Part shown: piece by piece, positions 17,405 through 26,107 of the stretch
How the letters are laid out: each line of letters starts with the position of its first letter
How positions within the stretch are numbered: the stretch's first letter is position 1
Assembly: GCF_902506455.1 (NCBI RefSeq)
Contig: NZ_LR733844.1
Span: 1,372,223 to 1,436,222, forward strand
Length of the DNA: 64,000 nt
Direction of reading: 5' to 3'
DNA from: Sphingomonas sp. 8AM
GTDB lineage: Bacteria; Pseudomonadota; Alphaproteobacteria; Sphingomonadales; Sphingomonadaceae
Program-made: the position numbers and the translations under genes
Notes under the pieces: generated by a model
What the model was told of the DNA's origin: nothing
The model's database searches: none
Seen by the model: only the letters and a program-made list of their open reading frames with translations

Positions 17405-17891
17405 CGTGCCGGCTCTTAGCACCACCATCGGCGAGCGCCATCCGGCGAACCCGGGCAAGCCGTTGTCTTGTAAGGCGCGGGTCTTCGTAAAGGTCGCGGA
17501 CCGCCCGGCGCCGGAAGCGGTTCCACCACCGCTGCCACCGGTGCTCCTCGGCGTCGTGGAGCAGGTGGCAGCGCTGGCACAGCGCGGCGAGATTGCCGGA
17601 CGTGCTGTTGCCGGGATCATGGTCGAGATGCGCGCAGGCCAGCACGACCCTGGTGGTCCGGATGCTGGAAAGCAGCAACCCGTCCGCCAGCGCCGTCCGC
17701 GCTCCGTGCGCTGTCCGCCAGTGGCCGGCATCGGCATCCCACCATCGGCCGTCGCCAAGATGCACCACCCGACGCAGGTGCGGGCGGCCGCACCGTTCGC
17801 ACCGCGATCCCGCGCGCTCGAACCGCACCGTCGCCGACAGCTGCGCCCAGTCGATCGGGTAGAGCCAGCGGTTCTCGGGACGGATCGGCAT
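17385..17891 (-). CDS. HNH endonuclease-like zinc protein
   Basis: About 168 residues. A CERC pair near the N-terminus, then CAHLDHDPGNSTSGNLAALC and CQRCHLLHD, form the Cys pairs and His residues of an HNH-type beta-beta-alpha-metal nuclease fold. HNH proteins nick or cut DNA in restriction, mobile-element or repair roles. Here it stands alone, so no specific role can be given. The ATG at 17891 is used; a GTG at 17945 would add 18 residues. The N-terminal PENRWLYPIDW start looks natural. Confidence 0.72.
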   Translation of the reverse strand: MPIRPENRWLYPIDWAQLSATVRFERAGSRCERCGRPHLRRVVHLGDGRWWDADAGHWRTAHGARTALADGLLLSSIRTTRVVLACAHLDHDPGNSTSGNLAALCQRCHLLHDAEEHRWQRWWNRFRRRAVRDLYEDPRLTRQRLARVRRMALADGGAKSRHDDGRYR

Positions 17892-18001
17892 GACGATCCC
17901 ATGAGTCAGCCGGCGGCGAAACAGAAGGGAAAACGACGCCGGCACGTCGATGATTCACCCTTTGCGGGTAAAGTCCGTCCGTCGTGTCGCGGCGGTCCGG
18001 C

Positions 18002-18457
18002 TCAGGGACGCGCTTTCACCGGCAGGCGGAACGGCGCGCCGAGGCGGTTGAAAGCGTTCATCGCGGCGATCGTGATCGTCAGATCGACCAGCTCTTTGGG
18101 CGCAAATACCGCGGCTGCGGCGGCATAGGCCGCATCCGACGCGCGCGTCTCGGCGATCAGCGTCACTTCCTCGGCCCACGCGAGTGCCGCACGATAGTGA
18201 TGGGGGAAGAGATGCGGCACCTCCGCCCACACCGGGATCAGCGCGACCTTGTCCGCCGCCATGGTCTTCAGCAGGTCGCGCGTATGCAGGTCGATGCAAT
18301 AGGCGCAGCCGTTGATCTGCGATACGCGCAGGAACACGAGGTGGATCAGCTCCGCGGGCAGTGCGGTCTCGTTGAGGAGGTAAGGGTGGATCGCGAACAG
18401 GGCCTTTGCCCCCTCGGGTGCGATCTCGTTCCAGATCAGTCGCGCATTCTCGCTCAT
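18002..18457 (-). CDS. Carboxymuconolactone decarboxylase/AhpD-like protein
   Basis: A 151-residue helical protein of the CMD family. The redox motif CAYCIDLH (Cys51, Cys54, His58) is the AhpD-type active site, which suggests alkylhydroperoxidase or thiol-peroxidase activity. It is divergent from an ECF41 sigma factor gene. Members of that sigma group are known to neighbour and control CMD, oxidoreductase or epimerase genes. A promoter matching the ECF41 motif (18504-18530, minus strand) lies about 47 bases upstream of its start. This makes it the likely main target of the sigma factor. Confidence 0.92.
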   Translation of the reverse strand: MSENARLIWNEIAPEGAKALFAIHPYLLNETALPAELIHLVFLRVSQINGCAYCIDLHTRDLLKTMAADKVALIPVWAEVPHLFPHHYRAALAWAEEVTLIAETRASDAAYAAAAAVFAPKELVDLTITIAAMNAFNRLGAPFRLPVKARP

Positions 18458-18503
18458 GGCATATCCTTCATCGCTGGCGCCTCCAGGCGGCGCCCGTGGC
18501 CAT

Positions 18504-18530
18504 GACGAGGGCGGGGCAGGGGGTGTGACA
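18504..18530 (-). promoter_or_regulatory. ECF41-type promoter for the CMD gene
   Basis: On the minus strand, TGTCACA (18530-18524) and CGTC (18507-18504) are separated by exactly 16 bases. This matches the published ECF41 target motif TGTCACA-N15-17-CGTC. It faces the CMD gene. Confidence 0.8.
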
Positions 18531-18550
18531 TGCCGACCACCGCCAATCGA

Positions 18551-18577
18551 TGTCACACCGGCCAACGCTGCCTCGTC
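18551..18577 (+). promoter_or_regulatory. ECF41-type promoter for the sigma factor gene
   Basis: TGTCACA (18551-18557) and CGTC (18574-18577) on the plus strand, again with a 16-base spacer, about 40 bases before the sigma factor start. It is a mirror of the CMD promoter, with the two -35 elements 20 bases apart. This indicates autoregulation. Confidence 0.8.
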
Positions 18578-18617
18578 CTGCGGGCGCGGCCCCCTGGCCG
18601 ATGATAGGAGCACGGAG

Positions 18618-19571
18618 ATGGCGGAGCGGGTTATCGATCAGCGGGTCGTCGCCTTCGAGGCAGAGCGCAAGCGGCTGGCGAGATTGGCGTATCGCATGCT
18701 CGGCTCGCTCAGCGAGGCCGAGGATACCGTGCAGGACGCATGGCTGCGATGGGAGCGCGCGGGCGGCGTCATCGAGTCTCCCGCCGCCTATCTGACGCGA
18801 ATCGTCACCCGCCTGTGCCTCGACCGGTTGAAGTCGGCGCGGGCCATGCGGGAGCGCTATATCGGCCCGTGGCTGCCCGACCCGCTGGTCGGAACAGTCG
18901 ATCCCGTCGCGACGATCGCCGACGACATCACGGTGACGTTGATGCTCGCGATGGAGCGGCTGTCACCACTCGAGCGCGCCGCGTTTCTGCTCCACGATGT
19001 CTTCGACGTCTCGCTCGGCGACGTCGCGATCACGCTCGGACGCGATCCCGCCGCGGTGCGTCAGCTCGCGTCGCGGGCGCGCCGGCATGTGCAGGCGGCG
19101 CGCCCGCGCTACGCCGTCGCGACGGCGGAGGCGGAGCGGATCAGCCATGCCTTTTTCGCGGCGGCACGTGACGGCGACACCGCGGCATTGTCGACGCTGC
19201 TGGCGGAGGATGTCGCCATCCATGCCGATGGCGGCGGCAAGGTGCTCGCGTTCCGCAACGTTCTCCACGGCATCGACCGCGCGGTGCGGCTGTTCGTCGC
19301 GCAGAAGCGCAAGCGGCCGGAGGCGCCGCGGTTGCTGCGCACCGCCACGATCGACGGGCTGCCGGGCTATATCAGCATCGAACGGGGCGGGATCCTGCAG
19401 ACCACGGCGCTGGATGTTCGCGACGGTAAAATCGCGACGATCTACATCGTCAGAAATCCCGACAAGCTCACGCATCTAGCATCCGTCATCGCGTCCACGT
19501 CCGGACCGCACGCCCCGGAACCAGCTACGGGACGAGTTCCGGACTGGCTGCCGCACGCGGCCGGGCGGTGA
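18618..19571 (+). CDS. sigJ: ECF41-group RNA polymerase sigma factor (SigJ-like)
   Basis: About 317 residues. Sigma region 2 (LARLAYRMLGSLSEAEDTVQ) and region 4 (LSPLERAAFLLHDVFDVSL) are followed by a SnoaL-like C-terminal domain, the hallmark of ECF41, in place of an anti-sigma factor. The diagnostic ADGGGK and NPDKL motifs are present; the latter tail is known to regulate activity in this group. The start at 18618 follows AGGAGCACGGAG. It is divergent from a CMD gene with matched promoters in both directions. The last 47 bases overlap the 3' end of the convergent histidine kinase gene. Confidence 0.93.
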   Translation: MAERVIDQRVVAFEAERKRLARLAYRMLGSLSEAEDTVQDAWLRWERAGGVIESPAAYLTRIVTRLCLDRLKSARAMRERYIGPWLPDPLVGTVDPVATIADDITVTLMLAMERLSPLERAAFLLHDVFDVSLGDVAITLGRDPAAVRQLASRARRHVQAARPRYAVATAEAERISHAFFAAARDGDTAALSTLLAEDVAIHADGGGKVLAFRNVLHGIDRAVRLFVAQKRKRPEAPRLLRTATIDGLPGYISIERGGILQTTALDVRDGKIATIYIVRNPDKLTHLASVIASTSGPHAPEPATGRVPDWLPHAAGR

Positions 19572-22140
19572 GAAGGGCGATGCTGGAGACCAGCTCGTCG
19601 TTGCGGAACGGCTTGCTGAGCCGGGCCGTCCCGGCATCGATCCCGTCCGCCTCCGCATAGCCGGACACGATCAGCGTGCGGAGGTCCGGCAGGTGATCCG
19701 ATAGCGCCTGCGCGAGCTGTGCGCCGCTCATGCCGGGCATCAGATGATCGGTGATGAGCAGGTCGGGTGACAATCCCGCATCGACGAGGCCGAGTGCCTC
19801 GGCAGCGGAACAGGCCTCGACAATGACGTAGCCGAGTTCGGCCAGCATGTCGGCGGTGCTGGCGCGCACCAGATGTTCGTCGTCGACCAGCAGTACCGTT
19901 CCCGAACGGATCGCCGGCAAATCGAACGGTTCGTGCCGGTCCGGGATCGTCGGGGCGACGACGCTCAGCGGCAGCCACAGGGTGATCTTGGTCCCGTGCC
20001 CCGGTGCACTGTCGATCGTCAGACCGCCGCCGAGTTGCGCCGCCAGGCCATGCACCATCGAAAGGCCGAGGCCGGTGCCCTTGCCGACGCCCTTGGTGGA
20101 GAAGAACGGTTCGATCGCGCGCTGGCGGGTCGCCGCATCCATCCCCGATCCGGTATCGGCGACGCTGAGGCATATGTAACGCCCGACCGGCACCTCGGTC
20201 TTCTCGTGCGGCGCGACGACGCAGCGTTCGGCCTTCACCGTCAGCGTCCCGCCGTCCGGCATCGCATCGCGCGCATTCACCGCGAGGTTCAGCAACGCCA
20301 TTTCAAGCTGGTTGGTATCCGCCCGCGCCGAGGGCAATTCGGCGGTGGTGTCGACGTGCAGCGCGATCGTCGGTCCGACCGTCGATCCGATGAGGTCGGC
20401 CATACCTTGGATCAGTCCCGCGATATCGACCGCGACGGGCTGGAGCGGCTGTCGGCGCGCGAACGCGAGCAGCCGCTGCACCAGCGTCTTCGCGCGATCG
20501 GCCGACTGCAGCGCGCCGTCGATCATCCGACGCTCGCGCTCGTTGCCCAATCCCTTGCGGAGCAGCAGGTCGAGCGCGCCGATGATCGGCGTCAGCAGAT
20601 TGTTGAAGTCGTGCGCCACGCCGCCGGTCAGGCTACCCATCGCCTCCACCTTCTGGCTCTGGCGCAGCGCCTCCTGTGCGACGGCCAGCTCAGCTTCCGC
20701 CGCGAGGCGTTCGGAGATGTCATTGGCCTGGTGAAAGCCACCGATCACGTTTCCGTCGTCGTCGTGCAGCGGGGTGAAGCTGATCTCCCAGGTGGACAGG
20801 CCGATCTCCGGTCGCCCGAAGCGCTCGATGATCGTAAAGCTCTCGCCCGCCAGCGCGCGGTGCATCAACCCGCGCAGGATGGCGGCCTGATCGGGGACGA
20901 ACTGGTCAGGAAACACGGCGCCGACGACGGAATCGCAGCCGTTCAGCCGCCGGAATTCCTCCATGTGCGCCTTGTTGCAGGCGACCAGCCGGTAGCGGGT
21001 GTCGAAGGCGCAGATCGGCGCGACGGTCGCCTCGACGATGTCGTGGTAGCGCCGCAGCTCGACGGTGCGCTCGACGATCTGCTGTTCGAGCGTCCCGGTC
21101 ATCGCGCGCAGCGCGACCTCGGCACGGGCACGCTCCACCGCGACCTTCACCCGTTCGCCGACGCCCTGGATCAGCCGCTCCTCGATCGCGGTCCAGATGC
21201 GCGGCGTAGCGCTCTGCACCGCGAGCAGCCCGACCCATGCGTCTTCCTGGAACAGCACGACGTCAACGAACGCGCCGACCTCGCGCGCGGTCAGCCCGGC
21301 GCGCGCGCCATCGCTCAGCCGGTCGTCCGCGCCGACGTTGCGCACGACGACCGGAGCACCGTCGCGATAGGCGGCGAGCAGGTCGGGCCCGAAACTCTCC
21401 AGCGAGTGCGTCCCGACGATCGTCGACACGCCGTGCGCGTAATCGCGTTCGACGGTCATCCGGCCCTGCGCGGTGATCTCGGCATAGAAGACCCGGCTCG
21501 CGGCCAGTTCCTCTCCCAGCCGGCGCGCGGTCAGCGCCATGATCGCCTCGGGCGTGGCACAGCCGCGAAGATCGTCTGCCAGCGTCAGCTGGAACGTGGC
21601 GAGACGTTCGGTGACGACGTGCTGGGTCGTGTCCGCTGCGACGCACAGCACGCCGACGGTCGCGTCGTGCCGATCGACGACGGGCGAATAAGCGAGATCG
21701 AACCAGCGGGATTCCGGATATCCCGCGCGCCGGACCGTCACCGCCTGATCGCGGACGCTCAGCGGGTCACCCCCGCGCCGGACCCGCCGGACATGATCGT
21801 CGCACGTCATGTCTTCCGACGACCCGTCCCGCGCGGTCGAACCCAGCAGCGCGGGGTGGCGGTCGCCGATCAGCGCCGCATAGGCATCGTTGTAGAGGAT
21901 GACGCCCGACTCGCCCCAGAACGACGCCATCGGCACGGGCGAGCGCAGCACCGTGGCCAGCGTCGTCGCCTGCGGTTCGGGCCAGGCGTCGGCGGCACCG
22001 AGCGGCGTCGCTGCCCAGTCCCGTGCTTCGATCAGCGCTGCGCACCCTGCCGCGCCGGCCGGCCGTTCGGGTTCGCATGTCGGATGGGCCGTTTGCTGAT
22101 ACGCTGCGGAGATAGGATGGGACTCACTTCGTTGCGGCAT
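19525..22140 (-). CDS. Hybrid sensor histidine kinase (PAS-GAF-PAS-HK-REC)
   Basis: About 871 residues from the chosen ATG at 22140. In-frame ATGs at 22173 and 22230 are also possible, and none has a clear ribosome site. Order: PAS-like domain (about 60-180), GAF domain (about 185-335), second PAS (about 350-470), HisKA with HDFNNLL, HATPase with NARDAMP, DTGSGMD and KGTGLGLSM, then a C-terminal receiver with LLITDHLMPGMSG. No membrane segment is seen, so it is probably soluble. The kinase-receiver half is very similar to that of the hybrid kinase at 29698-32391, pointing to duplication. The phosphotransfer partner is unknown. Confidence 0.92.
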   Translation of the reverse strand: MPQRSESHPISAAYQQTAHPTCEPERPAGAAGCAALIEARDWAATPLGAADAWPEPQATTLATVLRSPVPMASFWGESGVILYNDAYAALIGDRHPALLGSTARDGSSEDMTCDDHVRRVRRGGDPLSVRDQAVTVRRAGYPESRWFDLAYSPVVDRHDATVGVLCVAADTTQHVVTERLATFQLTLADDLRGCATPEAIMALTARRLGEELAASRVFYAEITAQGRMTVERDYAHGVSTIVGTHSLESFGPDLLAAYRDGAPVVVRNVGADDRLSDGARAGLTAREVGAFVDVVLFQEDAWVGLLAVQSATPRIWTAIEERLIQGVGERVKVAVERARAEVALRAMTGTLEQQIVERTVELRRYHDIVEATVAPICAFDTRYRLVACNKAHMEEFRRLNGCDSVVGAVFPDQFVPDQAAILRGLMHRALAGESFTIIERFGRPEIGLSTWEISFTPLHDDDGNVIGGFHQANDISERLAAEAELAVAQEALRQSQKVEAMGSLTGGVAHDFNNLLTPIIGALDLLLRKGLGNERERRMIDGALQSADRAKTLVQRLLAFARRQPLQPVAVDIAGLIQGMADLIGSTVGPTIALHVDTTAELPSARADTNQLEMALLNLAVNARDAMPDGGTLTVKAERCVVAPHEKTEVPVGRYICLSVADTGSGMDAATRQRAIEPFFSTKGVGKGTGLGLSMVHGLAAQLGGGLTIDSAPGHGTKITLWLPLSVVAPTIPDRHEPFDLPAIRSGTVLLVDDEHLVRASTADMLAELGYVIVEACSAAEALGLVDAGLSPDLLITDHLMPGMSGAQLAQALSDHLPDLRTLIVSGYAEADGIDAGTARLSKPFRNDELVSSIALLTARPRAAASPELVP

Positions 22141-22271
22141 CGACGGTCGGGCGTCAGCGACGATGCACGGCATGTTCGTAACAAAGCGGCGAGCGGAAAG
22201 CTCCTTTTTCCAGCAGTCAGCGTGTCTCATATTGCGCGCGCATCGCGCCGGCCACGCGCCGGGCGCGAGGA

Positions 22272-22637
22272 TCAGCGCGTCAGCCAGTCGTGTGCGCTCT
22301 CCGGGTCGGAGAAGAATTCCAGTCCCGGGCGCGACGACAGTCGTTTGGCCTGCAGGCGGGCAAGGCTTTTGGCGGTGACGAAGGCCAGCCGGCGCGACCG
22401 GACGTCGTCGCTGCCGACCAGCCGCGAAAATTCCTCCACGCGCTCCTGGCTCTGAATGTCCATGCTTCGCATGTCGCACAGTGTCAGATGCTCGTTGGGC
22501 GGACAGGTGAGCGAATCGATCGCGGTGACCATCTGCGCGCGCATCGCCACGACCGTTTCACTGTCGAAGAAGCCGCCCATGGTCAGGCGGATCAGCGAAG
22601 CTCGTCGGTCCGCCTCGATCCTGAACCACCCTTGCAT
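22272..22637 (-). CDS. STAS-like/SpoIIAA-like hypothetical protein
   Basis: A 121-residue protein with alternating strands and helices (ASLIRLTMGGFFDSETV, LTLCDMRSMDIQSQERVEEFSRL). It looks like the STAS/SpoIIAA-like fold often placed near signalling genes. No phosphorylatable serine motif typical of anti-sigma antagonists is obvious. It lies between a hybrid kinase and a chemoreceptor; a role in signalling is inference. AAAGGAG lies upstream of the ATG. Confidence 0.7.
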   Translation of the reverse strand: MQGWFRIEADRRASLIRLTMGGFFDSETVVAMRAQMVTAIDSLTCPPNEHLTLCDMRSMDIQSQERVEEFSRLVGSDDVRSRRLAFVTAKSLARLQAKRLSSRPGLEFFSDPESAHDWLTR

Positions 22638-22773
22638 CCGCCACGATCTCCTTTGGCCCCGATTCCGGCGACCGGATCGCAGCGCTAGTACGTCGCCGGT
22701 TTATCCGGGGTTAAGGAACCGGTGCGGCCGTTCTTCATCAGATAGATACGCCTAATGTGGTTTAGGACGTGAC

Positions 22774-24609
22774 ATGACCGTCCGCGCAAAGCTGTTCGCC
22801 TCTCTCGCAGCCCTCGGGCTGTCGATCGCCCTGATCGCCGGCCTCGCGTTCTGGAGCATGGACCGCGGCAGGGCGGCGATCGACACCATCATCCAGGACC
22901 GGGTCGCACCGATGCGCGATCTGAAGATCGTTGCCGACAAATATGCGGTCGACATCGTCGACGCCTCGCACAAGGCGCGCAACGGCAACATCACGGTCGC
23001 GCAGGCAGCGGACAAGGTTCGTCAGGGCTCGGCCACGCTGCACGAGCGGTGGAAGGCGTATTCGCTGACCGAGATCGACGGCGAGGAAAAGGTGCTCGCG
23101 CAAAAAGCGGAGGCCGACATGCGCAGCGCGGACCAGCGTATCGCCGAACTTCAGGCGATCCTCGACCGCGGCGATGGAGCGGCGCTCGACGGCTTCGTGC
23201 GGACGAAGCTGTACCAGAGCATCGATCCGGTATCCGATTCGATCGCGAAGCTGGTCGACCTTCAGCTGAAGATCGCCGAGCAGACCGGGACCGACGCCAG
23301 CGCCGACGCGCAGACCAAACGCGGCATGATGATCGCGTTGATCGTCGCCGCGCTCGCGGTGCTCGGGGCGTCGCTTTATACGATCTCCGGCAAGGTGGTC
23401 GGGCCACTGCGGCGGCTGGCGGCGGCGCTGCCCGCGCTGGTGACGCAGAGCGGCACGGTTGAGATGCCGCATCTCGACCAGAAGGACGAGATCGGCGGGA
23501 TCGCGCGCGCGGTCGACGATTTCCGGCGGGCGGTCATCGCGAACGAGCAGGAGAAGACGCTTGTCGTCGCGCGCGTCACCGATGCGCTGGCGGCCGGGCT
23601 CGCCTCATTGGCGCAGGGCGACCTCACCTCGCAGATCGACGGCGAGTTCCCCGCCAGTTACGCGACGGTCCGCGCGGACTTCAACAAGGCGGCGCTGTCG
23701 CTGCACGATGCGCTGTCGCAGGTCGCGCAGGCGGCGGCCGGCATCAACAGCGGCACCAGCGATATCCGCCAGGCGTCGGACGACCTGTCGCAGCGCACCG
23801 AGCAGCAGGCTGCCTCGCTCGAGGAAACCGCCGCGGCGATGGACGAGATCACGTCAACGGTGCGCAGCACCGCCGGGCACGCCAACAGCGCGAACGATGC
23901 GGTGCGTGGCGCGACGGTCGAGGCCGAGCGGTCCGGCGACGTGGTCCGCCGCGCGGTCGAGGCGATGGGCGGAATCGAGCGCAGCTCCAGCGAGATTTCG
24001 GAGATCATCTCGGTGATCGACGGCATCGCCTTCCAGACCAATTTGCTGGCGCTAAATGCCGGGGTCGAGGCCGCACGCGCGGGTGATGCCGGCAGGGGCT
24101 TCGCGGTCGTCGCGTCCGAGGTGCGCGCGCTCGCACAACGTTCGGCCGAGGCGGCAAAGGATGTGAAGACGCGCATCAACACCTCGTCAGTGCAAGTAAC
24201 GGCGGGGGTCGAGCTAGTCGCCGAGGCCGGAGCGGCGCTCGGCCGGATCGTGGGCAAGATCAACGAGATCAGCGAGCTGGTGTCGACGATCGCCGCGTCC
24301 GCCGGGCAGCAGTCGACGGGATTGCAGCAGATCAACACCGCAGTGTCGGAGATGGACGGGGTCACGCAGCAGAATGCGGCGATGGTCGAGCAGGCGACCG
24401 CGGCGGCGCGCAGTCTTGCGCACGAAGTCGATGGCATGATGCGGCAGATCGGACGCTTTCGCCTGCGCACCACCATGCCCGCCTCACCGGTCCATGCGCC
24501 TCAGCAGCGTGTCGTCACGCGCGGCAGCCGCCCGATGCCGCCGGCCGCGCCGCGCGCAATCGGCAACACGGCGCTGGCCGTCCACGAAGAGGAATGGTCG
24601 CACTTCTGA
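22774..24609 (+). CDS. Methyl-accepting chemotaxis protein
   Basis: A 611-residue transmembrane chemoreceptor. Helix 1 spans about residues 9-29 and helix 2 about 187-208, enclosing a four-helix-bundle-like sensor of about 155 residues. HAMP follows (IS..VVGPLRRLAAALPAL). The signalling hairpin (QTNLLALNAGVEAARAGDAG, then GFAVVASEVRALAQRSAEA) is complete. The last five residues EWSHF fit the aromatic-x-x-aromatic type of CheR/CheB docking pentapeptide, so the receptor is probably subject to assisted methylation. No che genes are present in the window. Confidence 0.94.
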   Translation: MTVRAKLFASLAALGLSIALIAGLAFWSMDRGRAAIDTIIQDRVAPMRDLKIVADKYAVDIVDASHKARNGNITVAQAADKVRQGSATLHERWKAYSLTEIDGEEKVLAQKAEADMRSADQRIAELQAILDRGDGAALDGFVRTKLYQSIDPVSDSIAKLVDLQLKIAEQTGTDASADAQTKRGMMIALIVAALAVLGASLYTISGKVVGPLRRLAAALPALVTQSGTVEMPHLDQKDEIGGIARAVDDFRRAVIANEQEKTLVVARVTDALAAGLASLAQGDLTSQIDGEFPASYATVRADFNKAALSLHDALSQVAQAAAGINSGTSDIRQASDDLSQRTEQQAASLEETAAAMDEITSTVRSTAGHANSANDAVRGATVEAERSGDVVRRAVEAMGGIERSSSEISEIISVIDGIAFQTNLLALNAGVEAARAGDAGRGFAVVASEVRALAQRSAEAAKDVKTRINTSSVQVTAGVELVAEAGAALGRIVGKINEISELVSTIAASAGQQSTGLQQINTAVSEMDGVTQQNAAMVEQATAAARSLAHEVDGMMRQIGRFRLRTTMPASPVHAPQQRVVTRGSRPMPPAAPRAIGNTALAVHEEEWSHF

Positions 24610-24611
24610 AA

Positions 24612-24638
24612 CGGGCGGGGGGTCTTACCCGCCGCCCG
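24612..24638. terminator. GC-rich hairpin between convergent genes
   Basis: CGGGCGG (24612-24618) pairs with CCGCCCG (24632-24638), with extra G-C pairing inside, directly after the chemoreceptor stop and before the end of the convergent oxidoreductase gene. It lacks a U-tract, so its strength as a terminator is uncertain. Confidence 0.4.
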
Positions 24639-24678
24639 CCCGATCCCGGATCACCGCGCCCGCATCAGGCGCTGCCCG

Positions 24679-25686
24679 TTACCATTCGATCCCGATCTTG
24701 CCGAAATGGCCACCGCTCATCTCGTAACGGAACGCGTCGGCGAGCTGGTCCAGCGCAAAGCGGCGGTCGATCACCGGGCGGATGCCGCTGGCGTCGAGCG
24801 CGCGAACCATGTCCTGCTGCTCGCGGCGGCTGCCGACGATCAGTCCCTGCAGCCGCGCCTGCCGCCCCATCAGCGCGGCGGTCGGCACCTCGCCCGCGCC
24901 ACCGGTAAGGACGCCGATCAGCGAGATATGACCGCCGACCCGCACGGCCTCGATCGACTGCGCGAGCGTGCCGGGTCCGCCGACCTCCACGACATGGTCG
25001 ACGCCGCGTCCGCCGGTCCAGTCGCGCACCGCGCGACCCCATCCGGGCTGGTCGCGATAGTTGAGGGTGAAGTCGGCGCCCATGCCGCGCGCCCGCTCGA
25101 GCTTCTCGCCCGACGAGGAGGTGATGGCGACGGTCGCGCCCATCAGCGTCGCCAGCTGGAGCGCCCAGATCGACACGCCGCCGGTGCCGAGCAGCAGCAC
25201 CGTGTCGCCGGCCTTGAGCTTGCCGTCGACGATCAGCGCGCGCCACGCGGTCAACCCGGCGGTGGTGATCGTCGCCGCCTCGACGGCATCGTAGTCCCTC
25301 GGTGCGTGCGTGAAGGCAGTCGCGGGCAGCACGACATAGTCCTGCGCAAAGCCGTCGATGCCATCCCCCGGCGTCCGCGCGAAATCGCCGACGGTGGGGG
25401 CGCCGTCCTGCCAGTCGGGGAAGAAGCAGGAGACGACCTGATCGCCGACCGCAAACTCGGCCACGCCGCTCCCGACCGCCTCGACCACGCCGGCGCCGTC
25501 GGCCAGCGGGATCCGGCCGTCGGCGGTCGGCGTCCGCCCGGTCGCGACGCCCAGGTCATGGAAGTTGAGCGAGCTGCCGTGCAGCGCGACGCGGATCTCT
25601 CCGGCGCCGGGCACGCCGGGATCGGCCCTGTCCTGCAGCATCAGCCGGTCCAGCCCGATCGGGGGCTGCAATGTCATCGCCTTCAT
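24679..25686 (-). CDS. MDR-family NAD(P)-dependent alcohol dehydrogenase/quinone reductase
   Basis: A 335-residue medium-chain dehydrogenase/reductase. The N-terminal GroES-like domain (VALHGSSLNFHDLGVATGR) lacks the catalytic-zinc cysteine and the four structural-zinc cysteines, placing it with zinc-free quinone-oxidoreductase-like members. The Rossmann motif LLGTGGVSIWALQLA is near residue 165. The substrate cannot be predicted. It stands between a convergent chemoreceptor and a co-oriented membrane protein gene about 110 bases away. Confidence 0.9.
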   Translation of the reverse strand: MKAMTLQPPIGLDRLMLQDRADPGVPGAGEIRVALHGSSLNFHDLGVATGRTPTADGRIPLADGAGVVEAVGSGVAEFAVGDQVVSCFFPDWQDGAPTVGDFARTPGDGIDGFAQDYVVLPATAFTHAPRDYDAVEAATITTAGLTAWRALIVDGKLKAGDTVLLLGTGGVSIWALQLATLMGATVAITSSSGEKLERARGMGADFTLNYRDQPGWGRAVRDWTGGRGVDHVVEVGGPGTLAQSIEAVRVGGHISLIGVLTGGAGEVPTAALMGRQARLQGLIVGSRREQQDMVRALDASGIRPVIDRRFALDQLADAFRYEMSGGHFGKIGIEW

Positions 25687-25795
25687 GCTCGATCTCCGTC
25701 GCGTCGAAGGTGCCTCAACGGACGAACCGCCATCGCTTTCCGCACGCCGACGACAGCACCTGCGCGACGTCGCGGCCTCGTCCGACGTGCCAGGC

Positions 25796-26107
25796 TTATG
25801 CGAACAGCGCGCCGATCGTGACGGCGAGCAGCGCGACGACGATCAGCATGACGGTGCGGAAACGGAGATGCTGGCTGAGCCACGCGACCAGCGCCACCAG
25901 TGCGATCAGGCCTGTACCCATTGCGAAGACCGCCGCCTCGAACGCGGCGGCCAGCCCCTGTCCGGCTGCGTCGTTGCTGGCATCGCGCGGGCCGAAGACG
26001 CCGGCGGCGAGCAGCGCGGTAGCTACGGCGGCGCCCAACGCAATCAGCGCGGTCCGGCGGCGCGGCTTCCACCAGCGTCGGTCGGGCCTGACCCGGTCCG
26101 CCGTCAC
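25796..26107 (-). CDS. Small membrane protein, coupled to the aspartic protease gene
   Basis: About 103 residues beginning at a GTG that overlaps the stop of the protease gene (GTGA), a classic coupled start. Three hydrophobic segments are visible (TALIALGAAVATALLAAGVF; AMGTGLIALVALVAWL; VMLIVVALLAVTIGALF). No family is recognised. Co-translation with a secreted aspartic protease suggests a membrane partner or substrate-handling role, but that is inference. Confidence 0.65.
   Translation of the reverse strand: MTADRVRPDRRWWKPRRRTALIALGAAVATALLAAGVFGPRDASNDAAGQGLAAAFEAAVFAMGTGLIALVALVAWLSQHLRFRTVMLIVVALLAVTIGALFA

Noticed and set aside
19873..22455. An 860-codon open frame antisense to the hybrid histidine kinase
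   Set aside because: It is a shadow frame created by high GC at third positions. Its translation has no domain or signal, whereas the minus strand encodes a complete hybrid kinase.
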